A program made the translations under genes and the position numbers. From contig NZ_PYAT01000002.1 in the NCBI RefSeq assembly GCF_003014655.1, positions 124,001-188,000 on the forward strand: DNA of 64,000 nucleotides, read 5' to 3'. Below the pieces are notes generated by a model. It saw only the letters and a program-made list of their open reading frames with translations, was not told the DNA's origin and did no database searches. This stretch comes from Planomicrobium soli (GTDB taxonomy: Bacteria > Bacillota > Bacilli > Bacillales_A > Planococcaceae). Shown here piece by piece: positions 33,076 through 43,036 of the stretch; position 1 is the first letter of the stretch, and each line of letters opens with the position of its first letter.

Positions 33076-33112
33076 AAGCTCTTTGTTCTATTTTCCAAAA
33101 ACACACTACTGA

Positions 33113-34309
33113 TCAGTTAGCCGGCCTCGAAGAAGTCAATGGAATTTTTTCGTAATCTTCAGGGTTCAGTTTTTCCACCGAGCCATCCGCGACACTTTCT
33201 ACAATCGCTGAAAGTCCCCGTTCAACAGACTTCACCAATTGCCCTTTTTCCTTTTGTCCCAACGATTGCGTCTGTCCTTTTACTTCAAACAGCACCGTGC
33301 CGCTGCCATTTAATGCATAGGAGCCAAGAGCAGTGCCTGGAAGATCCAAGCCTTGAGAATAAAGCGAGATATTTGTGAATTTCGAGTTTCCGTATGACTG
33401 CAGCTCATTGTAAGCCGCAACGTTCAACTGTCTTGATAAATCATAATTATAGTTGTCCGCATATTCTGCGTACTTCGCACCTTCAGGAGTTGATGGATCT
33501 GGAACAAATTGAGCGGATAAAGAAAGCGTTACAGGATCGTTGGTTCCTGCTACATAGTACATTCCTTGATGGTGCAGATCGATAAAGACATCTACATTGC
33601 CAAACTCAGTTTGCAATGACTTGTAAACATCACGTGATGTTTGGGATTCAGGCGTGATGAACCAGCCCGGCAAATTGGAAGCTCCCGGGAAATCCGTTGC
33701 TTCCGGAACATAGCTAAGATCCGGATTGAAATCGCGGTTAACGTCAAATCCGGGGTTTTTACCGTAGTCATAGCTTTGGCTCACTCCTCGGTCCAAGTAG
33801 TTCCATGAAGGCTTGGCACCGGCCAATTGCGGGTAATCTTCGACGACATCAGCCCAAGTCATGCTGTTCCGCCGCTTATCGGCTTCGGATGCATCCGGAT
33901 TCAGCATTGGCATGAATACAAGTGTCACTTCTTCACGAATTTTTTTAGCTTGAGCCGAGTTTCCAGATAAAGTTTTCAACAAGTTAAGCAAAGCGACCGT
34001 ACCTGTTTTTTCATTGCCATGGATTTCGCTTTGAACAAGAATCACTTTATCTCCTGTCCCCACTCTTGCCGTGTAAATATTCCGGCCTTCAAAAGATTGT
34101 CCGGCTACATCCACTTGTACTGTTCCTTTGCTCGAAGCTTCGATCTGCTTCAAGCTTTTTTGCAGCTCAACATAATCGACAAATCCGGAAATGCTGTAAT
34201 CGTGATGATGCGTTGCCGGTCTGGTTTCTGTCTCTGCTGCATAAACTGGCATTGCCAATGCTGCACATAATCCTGCTATCCCAATCGTACTCGCCCATTT
34301 CTTCTTCAA
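33113..34309 (-). CDS. Secreted M14-family zinc carboxypeptidase
   Basis: Exported metallopeptidase (398 aa). A signal peptide (cleavage near PVYAAE, residue 25) precedes the M14 domain: zinc ligands in EIHGNEKTG (HxxE) and the later DLHHQG, substrate Arg/Asn in DVNRDFNPD, and the catalytic Glu in VLFEVKGQT. The start is TTG at 34309, 9 nt after AAAGGAG. Likely trims peptides or wall peptides outside the cell. Confidence 0.9.
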   Translation of the reverse strand: MKKKWASTIGIAGLCAALAMPVYAAETETRPATHHHDYSISGFVDYVELQKSLKQIEASSKGTVQVDVAGQSFEGRNIYTARVGTGDKVILVQSEIHGNEKTGTVALLNLLKTLSGNSAQAKKIREEVTLVFMPMLNPDASEADKRRNSMTWADVVEDYPQLAGAKPSWNYLDRGVSQSYDYGKNPGFDVNRDFNPDLSYVPEATDFPGASNLPGWFITPESQTSRDVYKSLQTEFGNVDVFIDLHHQGMYYVAGTNDPVTLSLSAQFVPDPSTPEGAKYAEYADNYNYDLSRQLNVAAYNELQSYGNSKFTNISLYSQGLDLPGTALGSYALNGSGTVLFEVKGQTQSLGQKEKGQLVKSVERGLSAIVESVADGSVEKLNPEDYEKIPLTSSRPAN

Positions 34310-34570
34310 TCCTACCCGCTCCTTTTAAATTAAAATTCCCTTTAATTTCCTTGTTATTTTTATTTTTTACTCTTTATTCCATTAAGTATTGCACTTAACA
34401 TACCAAACTCAAAACGAATAGTAAATGTATTTTGAATTTTTAATCTTTTAGTAACGGATTTAAAAATGAAACTCTCTTTTTCTGCCCCAAAGGAATTACA
34501 TCGGTTTGAACCTTTAGACTTAGCAATAGTTTTCTTTGTTTTATTAAATAAGAGAATTTTAGAGATCAGC

Positions 34571-34599
34571 AAAAAGCCTTCTCAACAAATCGAGAAGGC
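34571..34599 (-). terminator. Terminator of the SDR gene
   Basis: Stem GCCTTCTC/GAGAAGGC with a T run on the minus strand. Confidence 0.78.
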
Positions 34600-34618
34600 A
34601 AAATCGTTTTTCTACCCA

Positions 34619-35419
34619 TTATCTCATCACACTGCCGCCTGAAATTTTTAATGATTCTCCTACAATATTGCCTGATGCGTCCGTCAACAAGAATGCAATC
34701 GAATTCGCCACTTCTTCCGGCGTCGACAATCGGCCGGATGGAATTTCGCTTGCCGCCTGTTTCATTCCTTCTTCAAATGAAATTCCGTTTTTCTCAGCTC
34801 GCCGCCTAATGCTGTTCCAGGCCATTTCAGTGTCGACATAACCCGGACACACTGCATTGACACGAATGCCGTGCTCAATCGCTTCAAGAGCCATCGACTG
34901 CGTCCAGCCGACAACTGCAAACTTGCTGGCAGCATAAGCTGTGCCGCCATGGGTACCTCGCAGCCCCGAAAGTGAAGCCAAGTTAACGATGCTCCCCTCC
35001 TTTTTCTCAAGCATCTTCCGGTAAACCCTTTGCGTTAGCAGGAACGTATATTTGAAATTCAATTCCATGACGCGGTCGAGCGTTTCTTCATCCAGCTCCT
35101 CGACCACATTTCCGCCGCCAATTCCCGCCGAATTGACCAAGCCATAGATAAAGCCAAACTTATTCTCGGCTTGCGCCACCAGGTTTTCGCGGTCTTCTTG
35201 TTTTGCCAAATCCGCCTGCTGAATAAAAACTTGCTCATTGCTCGCCGCCTGGAGCAATTCCTTTTTCAATTGCTCCAGTTTTTCCTTATTGCGTCCAGTT
35301 ATGGTGACCCATGCTCCCATCTCTACCAGAACCTTGGCCGTTTCATAGCCGATTCCGCCTGTGGCTCCAGTGATCAGCACGTGTTTACCTTTTAACGCTT
35401 CAGTTGAAAAAATAGACAT
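34619..35419 (-). CDS. Short-chain dehydrogenase/reductase
   Basis: Classical SDR (266 aa): cofactor motif TGATGGIGYETA, NSAG, catalytic Ser in NLASLSG, and YAASK with Tyr/Lys, then NAVCPGYVDTEM. GGAGAGGAG precedes the ATG. Isolated transcription unit. The substrate is not predictable; resembles 3-oxoacyl-ACP reductase or alcohol dehydrogenase-type SDRs. Confidence 0.9.
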   Translation of the reverse strand: MSIFSTEALKGKHVLITGATGGIGYETAKVLVEMGAWVTITGRNKEKLEQLKKELLQAASNEQVFIQQADLAKQEDRENLVAQAENKFGFIYGLVNSAGIGGGNVVEELDEETLDRVMELNFKYTFLLTQRVYRKMLEKKEGSIVNLASLSGLRGTHGGTAYAASKFAVVGWTQSMALEAIEHGIRVNAVCPGYVDTEMAWNSIRRRAEKNGISFEEGMKQAASEIPSGRLSTPEEVANSIAFLLTDASGNIVGESLKISGGSVMR

Positions 35420-35613
35420 TTAGCCGTCTCCTCTCCTACTTGAATGCTCATCTTTTCCCTTTCAACCAGAAAAGTAAAACATGCGGCATTTGCCCAGTCA
35501 ATTCTTGGATTCATCTAATTTGCTTTTGCTGTTATCAGCCCATAAGCACTTGGTAAAGAGGGTCTGTCCGTTATATAATTTGAATAGTCGAACTATTATG
35601 GAGGAGGGTTAAC

Positions 35614-36921
35614 ATGAACAAAACTAAAACTGCAGTCGAAACACTATTTGTTAATCAGTTTGTTGATGGAATTTTAGACCCTGAAAAAGAAATGCTCGGT
35701 CCAGTCAAAGACGGCGGATATATTATTGCAAATACTGCGCCAGGATGTTGGGGACCGATGATTACGCCAAGCATCAAAGGCGGGCATGAAGTGACACGTC
35801 CAGTTTATGTACAAGGGGCAGAACCTGGGGATGCCATTGTCATCCGGATTAATTCTATTAATGTGACTTCCCAAGCCACTGCTTCCGGCAATGACAAAGT
35901 ATATGAGGACCGAGCAGATGGCGACGGTTTCGTGGCGGCAAAATGTCCGGAATGCGGCACGAAGAATCCAAAGACGGTCATCAAAGGAATCGGCATGGAA
36001 GCCATCCGCTGCGCTAATTGTGGAGCGGATGCTACACCATTTGTTTTTACAAATGGCTATACCATGTTTTTTGGTGAAAAAGGGGATGTTGGCCTTACAC
36101 TTCCGCAAGATGCAGCCGAAACGATTGCGAAAGATGGCCGGGAATATATGAAGACGCCGGAAGCATCTGTTCAAAATCCGGTAGTCACATTTGCACCACA
36201 CGATATGGTCGGAACCATGGCACGCATGCGTCCATTCCTTGGCCAATTAGGGACAACGCCATCACGTCCGACACCGGATTCCCATAACGCTGGAGACTTC
36301 GGCTCTTTCTTGGTCGGCGCCACCCATGATTATACAAGTACTCAGGAAGAACTTGAAACGCACCGGACAGACGGCCATTTGGATGTCAACCGCGTGCGCG
36401 CCGGCGCTGTCTTGATATGCCCTGTTAAGGTGCCAGGCGGCGGTGTTTATCTTGGGGATATGCACGCCATGCAGGGAGACGGCGAGATTGCCGGGCATAC
36501 GGCGGATGTGTCTGGCATTGCCCATCTTCAAGTCCATGTCATTAAAGGAATGAACATTAAAGGTCCGATTTTGCTGCCCAATGTTGAAGATTTGCCTTAT
36601 ACAGCCAAACCGTTCACTCAAGAAGAACGCCAGTCCGCCCAGCAAATCGCAGATAAATGGAACGTTGCAAAAATCGAGCAATCGTATCCAGTCTCTTTTA
36701 TCGGATCTGGACCAAACTTGAACGACGCCACTGAAAACGGATTAAACCGAGCCGCAGAATTTTTCGGGGTAAGTGTACCGGAAATCATGAACCGCTCGAC
36801 GATTACGGGAGCAATTGAAATCGGCCGGCACCCGGGCGTCATCACAGTGACTTTCTTGGCTCCAGAGCAGTATTTAAGAAAAACCAATTTATTCGATCTA
36901 GTTAAAACCCAATATGGTTAA
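35614..36921 (+). CDS. Acetamidase/formamidase family protein with zinc-ribbon insertion
   Basis: Amidohydrolase of the FmdA_AmdA family (435 aa), which hydrolyses small amides to ammonia and acid. Seen are VYVQGAEPGDAIVIRI, RPTPDSHNAGDFGSF, VYLGDMHAMQGDGEIAGH and the C-terminal RSTITGAIEIG. Residues about 110-136 hold CPECG and CANCG, a four-cysteine zinc-ribbon-like insert. GGAGGAGG precedes the ATG. No urea/amide transporter or regulator is adjacent. Substrate unknown. Confidence 0.87.
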   Translation: MNKTKTAVETLFVNQFVDGILDPEKEMLGPVKDGGYIIANTAPGCWGPMITPSIKGGHEVTRPVYVQGAEPGDAIVIRINSINVTSQATASGNDKVYEDRADGDGFVAAKCPECGTKNPKTVIKGIGMEAIRCANCGADATPFVFTNGYTMFFGEKGDVGLTLPQDAAETIAKDGREYMKTPEASVQNPVVTFAPHDMVGTMARMRPFLGQLGTTPSRPTPDSHNAGDFGSFLVGATHDYTSTQEELETHRTDGHLDVNRVRAGAVLICPVKVPGGGVYLGDMHAMQGDGEIAGHTADVSGIAHLQVHVIKGMNIKGPILLPNVEDLPYTAKPFTQEERQSAQQIADKWNVAKIEQSYPVSFIGSGPNLNDATENGLNRAAEFFGVSVPEIMNRSTITGAIEIGRHPGVITVTFLAPEQYLRKTNLFDLVKTQYG

Positions 36922-36927
36922 TATAAA

Positions 36928-36962
36928 AAACCAGCCCTCTTTATTACAGGGCTGGTTTTATT
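36928..36962. terminator. Bidirectional terminator between amidase and DUF6155 genes
   Basis: Stem AAACCAGCCCT/AGGGCTGGTTT with A and T runs on both sides. Confidence 0.88.
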
Positions 36963-36970
36963 ATGCACGA

Positions 36971-37531
36971 TTAGATTGTTACACCTTGCTCCTGGTCTTC
37001 CACCCATCTGATTGAATGATACTTGTCCGTTAAGATAGCCGGATAGTCATTTTCAATTGGCGCAGCTGTTTCAAGGATTTTGTGCAAGCGTTCATTGAAT
37101 TGATGGAATAGGAGTTCATCATTCTCACATTCGTCTACAATTTTTGTATACATGGTAACCATTCTTGAATAAAATTTTTCTTCTAATTCTTTGTGGGTGG
37201 TGGCAAATCGGGTTCCGGCTTCAACAAAATGAAGCATCAAATCGACGCTGAGTTCTTTGTTGCCAGTCGATTTGTAATAGTCGTCTATCGTCCTTTTCGC
37301 CTTGGATAACCGTGGCTGCGAGTCTTCCTCGTCCGGGCTAACATAAGCAGTTACCGTTCGCTTCGACTCTTCATACAGAGAATGGGCTTCTTCTTCAGCT
37401 TTTACTTCCGCGGATAAATGCTTTCTGGCTTTCTTGCTCATTTGCGATAGATCCATAATGAGTTTCATGAGTTCTTCCCGCTCATAAGTCTCTAAATGTT
37501 TCTTTAAGTCGTCAGTAGTCAACTTTGCCAT
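36971..37531 (-). CDS. DUF6155-like protein
   Basis: Helical cytoplasmic protein (186 aa). Begins LTTDDLKKHLETYEREELMKLI and carries RLSKAKRTIDDYYK with DLMLHFVEAGTRF, the pattern of DUF6155 proteins as I recall them. The ATG at 37531 follows GGAGGCGAG; the longer frame has no site. It lies 78 bp after patB on the same strand and may be co-transcribed. Function unknown. Confidence 0.75.
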   Translation of the reverse strand: MAKLTTDDLKKHLETYEREELMKLIMDLSQMSKKARKHLSAEVKAEEEAHSLYEESKRTVTAYVSPDEEDSQPRLSKAKRTIDDYYKSTGNKELSVDLMLHFVEAGTRFATTHKELEEKFYSRMVTMYTKIVDECENDELLFHQFNERLHKILETAAPIENDYPAILTDKYHSIRWVEDQEQGVTI

Positions 37532-37609
37532 AAGTTCTCGCCTCCATTTTTCTGCACTTACTAGATTCGGCGCCGCCCACACTAAACCCTTCTTGAAATT
37601 TATGCTTTG

Positions 37610-38839
37610 TTAATTGGTTGGGTTGCCATTTGCTTTCCCTTTGGCTTTTCCTGAGACATCCTCGAATTCCCGAGCGATTCGTTCCAGTGCTTCCTTAATC
37701 AGCGGGCGCGGCGATGGAATGCAAATGCGCTGATACTGCTCGCCTTCCTCCCCGAACATACTGCCATCTTCTAGGACGACATTCGCTTTATTGTAGATGC
37801 GGTCATGAATTTCTTCAGGCGATAAATTGTACCCGCTGAAATCGAGCCACAACACATAGGTGCCTTCTGGAATCCGGACCTTCACTTCTGGCATATGCTC
37901 TTCAAAAAAGGTTTTCACAAAGTCCATTGTGCCGTCTATATACTCCAAAAGCTGCTCCAGCCACTCTTCGCCTTCGTTGTACACAGCAATCAAAGCAGCA
38001 ATTGTAAAAGGAGAACCAAGCTGCATACCCATTTCGGTCGCAAAAACCGCCATTCGATCCGGATCCGTCACAATAACATTCGTGCAATGAAGCCCGGCAG
38101 TGTTGAAGGTTTTGTTGATGGCAGTCAAAGTTAAAATATGGCCTGTTTGTTCAGCAACGGTGGCCATAGGAAGGAATGTTTGGCCTTTGCGGATCAGATC
38201 TCCGTGAATTTCATCCGCAACGATGAGCACATCATGGCGGTAACATATATCCGCCAACCTTTTCAATTCATTTTCTTTAAAAATGCGGCCCGTTGGATTG
38301 TGGGGATTGCACAAAATGAACATTTTCGTATGCCCGTCTTTCGCTTTTTCTTCGAAATCCTCGAAGTCGATAGAATAATAACCGGTGTCGTCTGCTTTCA
38401 AGGCATTATTGACCACAATGCGGCCGTTGCCTTCGACCACTCCTGTAAACGGCGGATAGACCGGACGCTGGATGATTATCCCATCCCCTGGTTGGGTAAA
38501 AGCTTTAACTGCAACATTTAAGGCATGGACCGTACCCGGGCTATAGACGATTTGTTCTTTTTTAATTTCCCAGTCATAGCGCCTCTTGAACCAATTCTGG
38601 ATTGCTTGATAATATTCTTCCGGAAAGACCGAATAGCCGAAGATCCGATGGTCCACTGTTTTATGTAAGGCATCGACTAGCGGCTGCGGCACTGGCAAAT
38701 CCATGTCCGCGGTAAACAGCGGAATCGTTTCTTCGTCAAAACGCTCGGTTATGCCGAACGCTTTGATCATGTCGGCTCCATCCCATTTTAATGAATACGT
38801 TCCTCTTCGATTGACGATTTCATCAAAATTATACTTCAT
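37610..38839 (-). CDS. patB: PatB/MalY-family cystathionine beta-lyase or aminotransferase-like PLP enzyme
   Basis: Fold-type I PLP enzyme (409 aa) of the MalY/PatB group, which carries C-S lyase activity on cystathionine. N-terminal NFDEIVNRRGTYSLKWDG and FTADMDLPVPQPL are diagnostic; YSPGTVHALN, NPHNPTGRIF, ADEIHGDL and the cofactor lysine in AINKTFNTAGL follow. AAGGAAGG precedes the ATG. A second cystathionine lyase besides MetC, but with no S-box, so it may serve cysteine-conjugate breakdown. Confidence 0.9.
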   Translation of the reverse strand: MKYNFDEIVNRRGTYSLKWDGADMIKAFGITERFDEETIPLFTADMDLPVPQPLVDALHKTVDHRIFGYSVFPEEYYQAIQNWFKRRYDWEIKKEQIVYSPGTVHALNVAVKAFTQPGDGIIIQRPVYPPFTGVVEGNGRIVVNNALKADDTGYYSIDFEDFEEKAKDGHTKMFILCNPHNPTGRIFKENELKRLADICYRHDVLIVADEIHGDLIRKGQTFLPMATVAEQTGHILTLTAINKTFNTAGLHCTNVIVTDPDRMAVFATEMGMQLGSPFTIAALIAVYNEGEEWLEQLLEYIDGTMDFVKTFFEEHMPEVKVRIPEGTYVLWLDFSGYNLSPEEIHDRIYNKANVVLEDGSMFGEEGEQYQRICIPSPRPLIKEALERIAREFEDVSGKAKGKANGNPTN

Positions 38840-38946
38840 TCATATCCTTCCTTTCGGGTTGATTGCTTTTCTTTTATGTAAACATAGTTGATTCATTTAT
38901 ACCCGTTTTTTGTTTTGTGAAGCCGACGATTTCCAAAGGATTTTCC

Positions 38947-39426
38947 TCATCGCTTTGGCGGCAAATCGAACTGGTAATGCTTCGCCAGAAATTCATCGAT
39001 AACAACTCGATGGCTGCCAATCATATTTTCCGGCAATTCATCAGGGTAAAAAAATTTAAAACTGAGAGACTCCGCCTCGTCGACCCTTAATTCTCCTTCA
39101 TAATCGTCTGTGTAATAGGCAGCTGTAACTGTATAGAATTCGTCGCCATTTGCGGCAACCGCAAAATGATTAGGTCCGGAATAGACATTGATCAACTGCA
39201 GCCGTTTGACTGTTAAACCTGTTTCTTCGTACACTTCTCTTTTCGCCACATCTTCTGTTGACTCTCCGAGTTCCATTAAGCCGCCGGCCAGTCCCCATTT
39301 ATCTTTCGGAAATTTCCTCTCCTCAAGCAACAGCCTGCCTGATTCGTCCACAATGACTGCAACTGCACCGACCAGGATCAACGGACGGTGCCCGACAAGT
39401 GACCGCAGCTCTTCTACATACCCCAT
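38947..39426 (-). CDS. Nudix hydrolase
   Basis: Mg-dependent pyrophosphohydrolase (159 aa) with a complete Nudix box (GLMELGESTEDVAKREVYEE then TGL), preceded by KWGLAGG. AAAGGAG lies 11 nt before the ATG. The substrate is a nucleoside-diphosphate-linked compound not specified by sequence. Confidence 0.92.
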   Translation of the reverse strand: MGYVEELRSLVGHRPLILVGAVAVIVDESGRLLLEERKFPKDKWGLAGGLMELGESTEDVAKREVYEETGLTVKRLQLINVYSGPNHFAVAANGDEFYTVTAAYYTDDYEGELRVDEAESLSFKFFYPDELPENMIGSHRVVIDEFLAKHYQFDLPPKR

Positions 39427-39508
39427 ATCAAAAACGCTCCTTTGGTTTTCTGCTATTATACTCTTCTATAGTGTAGCTTACCCGACAGTTTTAGGCATGA
39501 ATAAACCG

Positions 39509-39550
39509 CAAACCAGCCACCTGCTCCTGGTTAGGCAGATGGCTGGTTTG
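39509..39550 (-). terminator. Hairpin after nhaC
   Basis: Long stem CAAACCAGCCA with TGGCTGGTTTG extended by CTGC/GCAG; T run weak. Confidence 0.7.
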
Positions 39551-39572
39551 CATAGATTATATATGGAAAATG

Positions 39573-41000
39573 TTAAGCCCGTGCTTGTGCCGATGCAATT
39601 TTCTCCCGTTTGACTTCCGCAATTTCTTCTGTTGACATTTTAGTAATCGTAAACCCAGTCAAAGCGTAAATGATTGAAAGGATCGGCACTGTAAAATTGA
39701 AAATAGCATAAGGCGCATAATCGAAAGCACTGACTCCTAATGTTCCAAAGATAAAGACGCCACATGTGTTCCAGGCAAAGAATACAGAAGTTAGCGTACC
39801 GCCATCTTCTAGCGCCCGGGACAAGTTCTTAGACTGGAGCAATTTGTCTTTATAGGACTGGGCGTACATTCTTGAAGGCACGACGATGGAAACGTATTGT
39901 TCGGCACATGCTGCATTTGTGCCGATAGCGGAAAGGACAGTTGCTGCAACCAAACTGCCGCTGGTTTTGGCAACTTTTAATATTTTATTCATCATAGCCC
40001 GAAGCATCCCTGTATGTTCCAAAATGCCTCCGAAGGACATGGCTGCCAGTACCATCGATACGGTATACATCATATTGTCCAATCCGCCCCTGTTAAATAA
40101 CTCATCGACTAGCACGTTGCCTGTCTCTATGACGTATCCGCTTTGCAGCGCGCTTACCGCATCCGAAACGGAACTTCCCTGCACAAACACTTGTGCCAGG
40201 AAACCGAGAAGAACTCCGACAACCAGTGCAGGAATGGCTGGCACTTTTTTAGCTACCAACACAAAGACAATCAACGGAATAATCAACAGAAAAGGTGAAA
40301 TTACAAAACTTTCTCTTAGAACAGCAGCCGTTTCAGCAATGCCTGCTGTATCAGTTTCTTGAGACGAGAAGTTTCGGCCCAAGTACCAAAAGACCGCCAA
40401 TGCGATCAGCAGTCCCGGAATAGTCGTATACCACATATGTTTAATGTGAACGAATAAGTCTGTACCTGTTAATCCTGCAGCCAAGTTGGTCGTATCGGAT
40501 AAGGGAGACATTTTATCTCCAAAATACGATCCTGAAATAATCGCCCCTGCAACCATTGGCGCTGGAATTCCCATGCTAAGTCCAATGCCCATCCCCGCTA
40601 CTCCGACTGTTCCCATTGTTGACCATGAACTTCCAATAGCAAGCGAGACAATGGCGCATATCAGTGTAATCGAAACAAGGAAAAATGCAGGCGTTAAAAT
40701 CTGCAAACCATATAAAATAAGTGTAGCTACGATTCCGCCACCAATCCATGACCCGATAATGAGACCGATCAAGATAATGATGATAATGGCTGGCAAAGCG
40801 AGGCGTATCCCTTTATATATCCCCTCTTCGATTTCCTTCCATTTATAGCCTGAACGCCATGCAACCAACGCAGCCACAACCGCTCCCGCAATCAACGGAA
40901 TATGCGGACCTTGTTTAAGTACGACAATCGTTGCAAGCATTACGGAAATCATGACAATCAGCGGTAATATAGCCCTTCCAAAAGTCATTCTCTTTTCCAT
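39573..41000 (-). CDS. nhaC: Na+/H+ antiporter NhaC family
   Basis: Polytopic membrane protein (475 aa, about 11-12 segments) of the NhaC antiporter family. Typical are GSSWSTMGTVGVAGMGIG, ISGSYFGDKMSPLSDTTNLA and GTNAACAEQYVSIVVPSRM. Would expel Na+ (or malate/lactate in paralogues) in exchange for protons. GGGAGGAAACGGC precedes the ATG. A cre/LacI-like box stands 35 bp upstream, hinting at carbon control, so an organic-acid/Na+ exchange role is an alternative. Confidence 0.88.
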   Translation of the reverse strand: MEKRMTFGRAILPLIVMISVMLATIVVLKQGPHIPLIAGAVVAALVAWRSGYKWKEIEEGIYKGIRLALPAIIIIILIGLIIGSWIGGGIVATLILYGLQILTPAFFLVSITLICAIVSLAIGSSWSTMGTVGVAGMGIGLSMGIPAPMVAGAIISGSYFGDKMSPLSDTTNLAAGLTGTDLFVHIKHMWYTTIPGLLIALAVFWYLGRNFSSQETDTAGIAETAAVLRESFVISPFLLIIPLIVFVLVAKKVPAIPALVVGVLLGFLAQVFVQGSSVSDAVSALQSGYVIETGNVLVDELFNRGGLDNMMYTVSMVLAAMSFGGILEHTGMLRAMMNKILKVAKTSGSLVAATVLSAIGTNAACAEQYVSIVVPSRMYAQSYKDKLLQSKNLSRALEDGGTLTSVFFAWNTCGVFIFGTLGVSAFDYAPYAIFNFTVPILSIIYALTGFTITKMSTEEIAEVKREKIASAQARA

Positions 41001-41034
41001 GCCGTTTCCTCCCTCTCCCCTTTTTATTGAAGAA

Positions 41035-41050
41035 TGTAAACGCTTTTACA
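41035..41050 (-). promoter_or_regulatory. cre- or LacI-type palindrome upstream of nhaC
   Basis: TGTAAACGCTTTTACA lies 35 bp before the nhaC start. Read as TAAAAGCGTTTACA on the minus strand it is one mismatch from the cre consensus. Confidence 0.5.
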
Positions 41051-41253
41051 CTGCTCTACGCTGCTACTTGCACATAGTTTAGAAGGTATTCTTGATAAAA
41101 AATTCATTCTCCTTCTTATCAGGCTTTTTTCTTTTACTTATTTTTAATAGATGCTGACCGATTGTTTACAAATTCCATACAGATCTTTCACGCCAGCTTC
41201 AAGTTTCCTTGGTATGGTTTGAATGAAAACAAAAATCGATAGGAGCTGAAAAC

Positions 41254-43032
41254 GTGAAAACAATCCATAGGTTTATTCCTGCAGCTGCAGTTTGTGCACT
41301 CTCACTCTCTCTATTCGCCGTCCCTTCGCAAAGCATTGCATCAGAGACCCTCATCCATTTTGACAAAGGCAAGCAGGGGTTGAATGTCGAATTGGTGGGC
41401 CGTTACAAAAGCGGTGCAAAAATTGATGAAGGCGGTACCGAAATTGTCGTTTACGATCCGACGACTTTCCGTGCTTTTTCTGTAAACGGTGCTGAAAATG
41501 CGCTCGATATTCTGGACATGAGTGTGTTAAAAACCAAAAAAACAACTGATATCCCACTGATGACCCGAATTCCGTTGAGCGAACTGGGTGTCGAGGCATC
41601 GGATGTCACGAGTGTCGCCATTCATCCGGACGGTGGTTATATCGCTGTAGCAGCCCCTGCTCTCCGTAAAGAAGAACCGGGATTTGTCGTCTTTATGACG
41701 GTGGACGGCAAACCAATTGCTAATGTACGAGTAGGCGCTTTGCCGGATATGCTGACATTTACACCAGATGGCAGTACACTGCTGGTCGCGAATGAAGGCG
41801 AACCGACTGAAGATTATTCTGTAAATCCTGAAGGTTCTGTCAGTTTTATCGACGTTGGTTCAGAAATTGAAAACATTGGCGCTGATGCTGTTTCAACTGT
41901 AACCTTTAATGAAGAAATCATCGAGGACGGCGTCCGAAAAGTCCATCCGGACAGCACTTACGCCGAGGATCTGGAACCCGAATACATCACTGTAGACGGA
42001 AATGGCAAGTACGCTTATGTGGCTTTGCAGGAAAATAACGCGTTCGCAAAACTGGATATCGAAAAGAAAGAATTTATCTCGGTAAAAAGTTTGGGCTACA
42101 AAGATCATTCACTTCCTAAAAACAAATTTGATGCATCAAACAAAGACGATGCTATAAATATCCGCAATTGGCCGGTCCTGTCAATGTATCAACCAGACGG
42201 CATCACCAGTTTTGAAGCGGATGGCAAAACTTATATTTTGTCAGCAAACGAAGGCGATCTGCAGGACTGGGAAGGTTTTTCTGAAGAAGCACGTGTTGCT
42301 GATTTAAAAGACGACTACCAGTTGAACGCCGATATGTATAAAGGCTATAACCAAAACCGTTTGGATAAGCTAGTGGAAAACGGCCTTTTTGATGAAAGCC
42401 AGCTGGGTCGGTTGATCACATCGACAGCACAGCCGAAAAATGAAAACGGCAAGTATGAGGCAATATATGGCCACGGCGGACGCTCTTTCTCTGTTTGGGA
42501 CGCCGATTCCATGGAACTAGCGTATGATAGCGGCGACGACTTCGAACAAATTGCTGCCCAAGCTTTTCCCGATTTTTTCAATACCAGCAATGATAAAGAT
42601 AGTTTTGATAATAGAAGCGACGATAAAGGGCCTGAACCGGAAAGCGTCATTACCGGCAACGTACAAGGCAAAAACTACGCGTTTATTGGACTTGAGCGGC
42701 AAGGGGGAATTATGGTCTACGATTTATCAAAACCTGCCGCCCCTAAATTTAACACTTATTTCTCAAGCCGTATTTTTAACGGTGAAGGAGCGGCAATCTC
42801 TGAAAAAAGCGGAGATGTAGCTCCTGAAGGATTGACCTTCGTCGCTTCAGACCAAAGCCCGACTGGCCAGGCCCTTCTTCTGGCTGCCCATGAAGTATCC
42901 GGCACTATTGCCGTTTATTCTTTGGAAGAAAAAGTGAAGGGTGGAAAAACCGCAGCGAACAATCCAATTTCAGAGCTGGCAAATTCAATTTTAGTGGCAC
43001 CTAAAAAATTGGCTACTTTTCTTTCGAAATAA
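41254..43032 (+). CDS. Secreted choice-of-anchor I family protein
   Basis: Large exported protein (592 aa) with a signal peptide (cleaved near SQSIASE, residue 30) and a beta-propeller-like repeat body: VAIHPDGGYIAVAAP, LTFTPDGSTLLVANEGEP, ITVDGNGKYAYVALQENN, then ILSANEGDLQDW and GPEPESVITGNVQGK. This is the choice-of-anchor I domain, often joined to alkaline phosphatase-like or 5'-nucleotidase parts; here it stands alone with no LPXTG or S-layer anchor. The start is GTG at 41254 after AGGAG. Ligand or activity unknown. Confidence 0.85.
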   Translation: MKTIHRFIPAAAVCALSLSLFAVPSQSIASETLIHFDKGKQGLNVELVGRYKSGAKIDEGGTEIVVYDPTTFRAFSVNGAENALDILDMSVLKTKKTTDIPLMTRIPLSELGVEASDVTSVAIHPDGGYIAVAAPALRKEEPGFVVFMTVDGKPIANVRVGALPDMLTFTPDGSTLLVANEGEPTEDYSVNPEGSVSFIDVGSEIENIGADAVSTVTFNEEIIEDGVRKVHPDSTYAEDLEPEYITVDGNGKYAYVALQENNAFAKLDIEKKEFISVKSLGYKDHSLPKNKFDASNKDDAINIRNWPVLSMYQPDGITSFEADGKTYILSANEGDLQDWEGFSEEARVADLKDDYQLNADMYKGYNQNRLDKLVENGLFDESQLGRLITSTAQPKNENGKYEAIYGHGGRSFSVWDADSMELAYDSGDDFEQIAAQAFPDFFNTSNDKDSFDNRSDDKGPEPESVITGNVQGKNYAFIGLERQGGIMVYDLSKPAAPKFNTYFSSRIFNGEGAAISEKSGDVAPEGLTFVASDQSPTGQALLLAAHEVSGTIAVYSLEEKVKGGKTAANNPISELANSILVAPKKLATFLSK

Positions 43033-43036
43033 CCCT

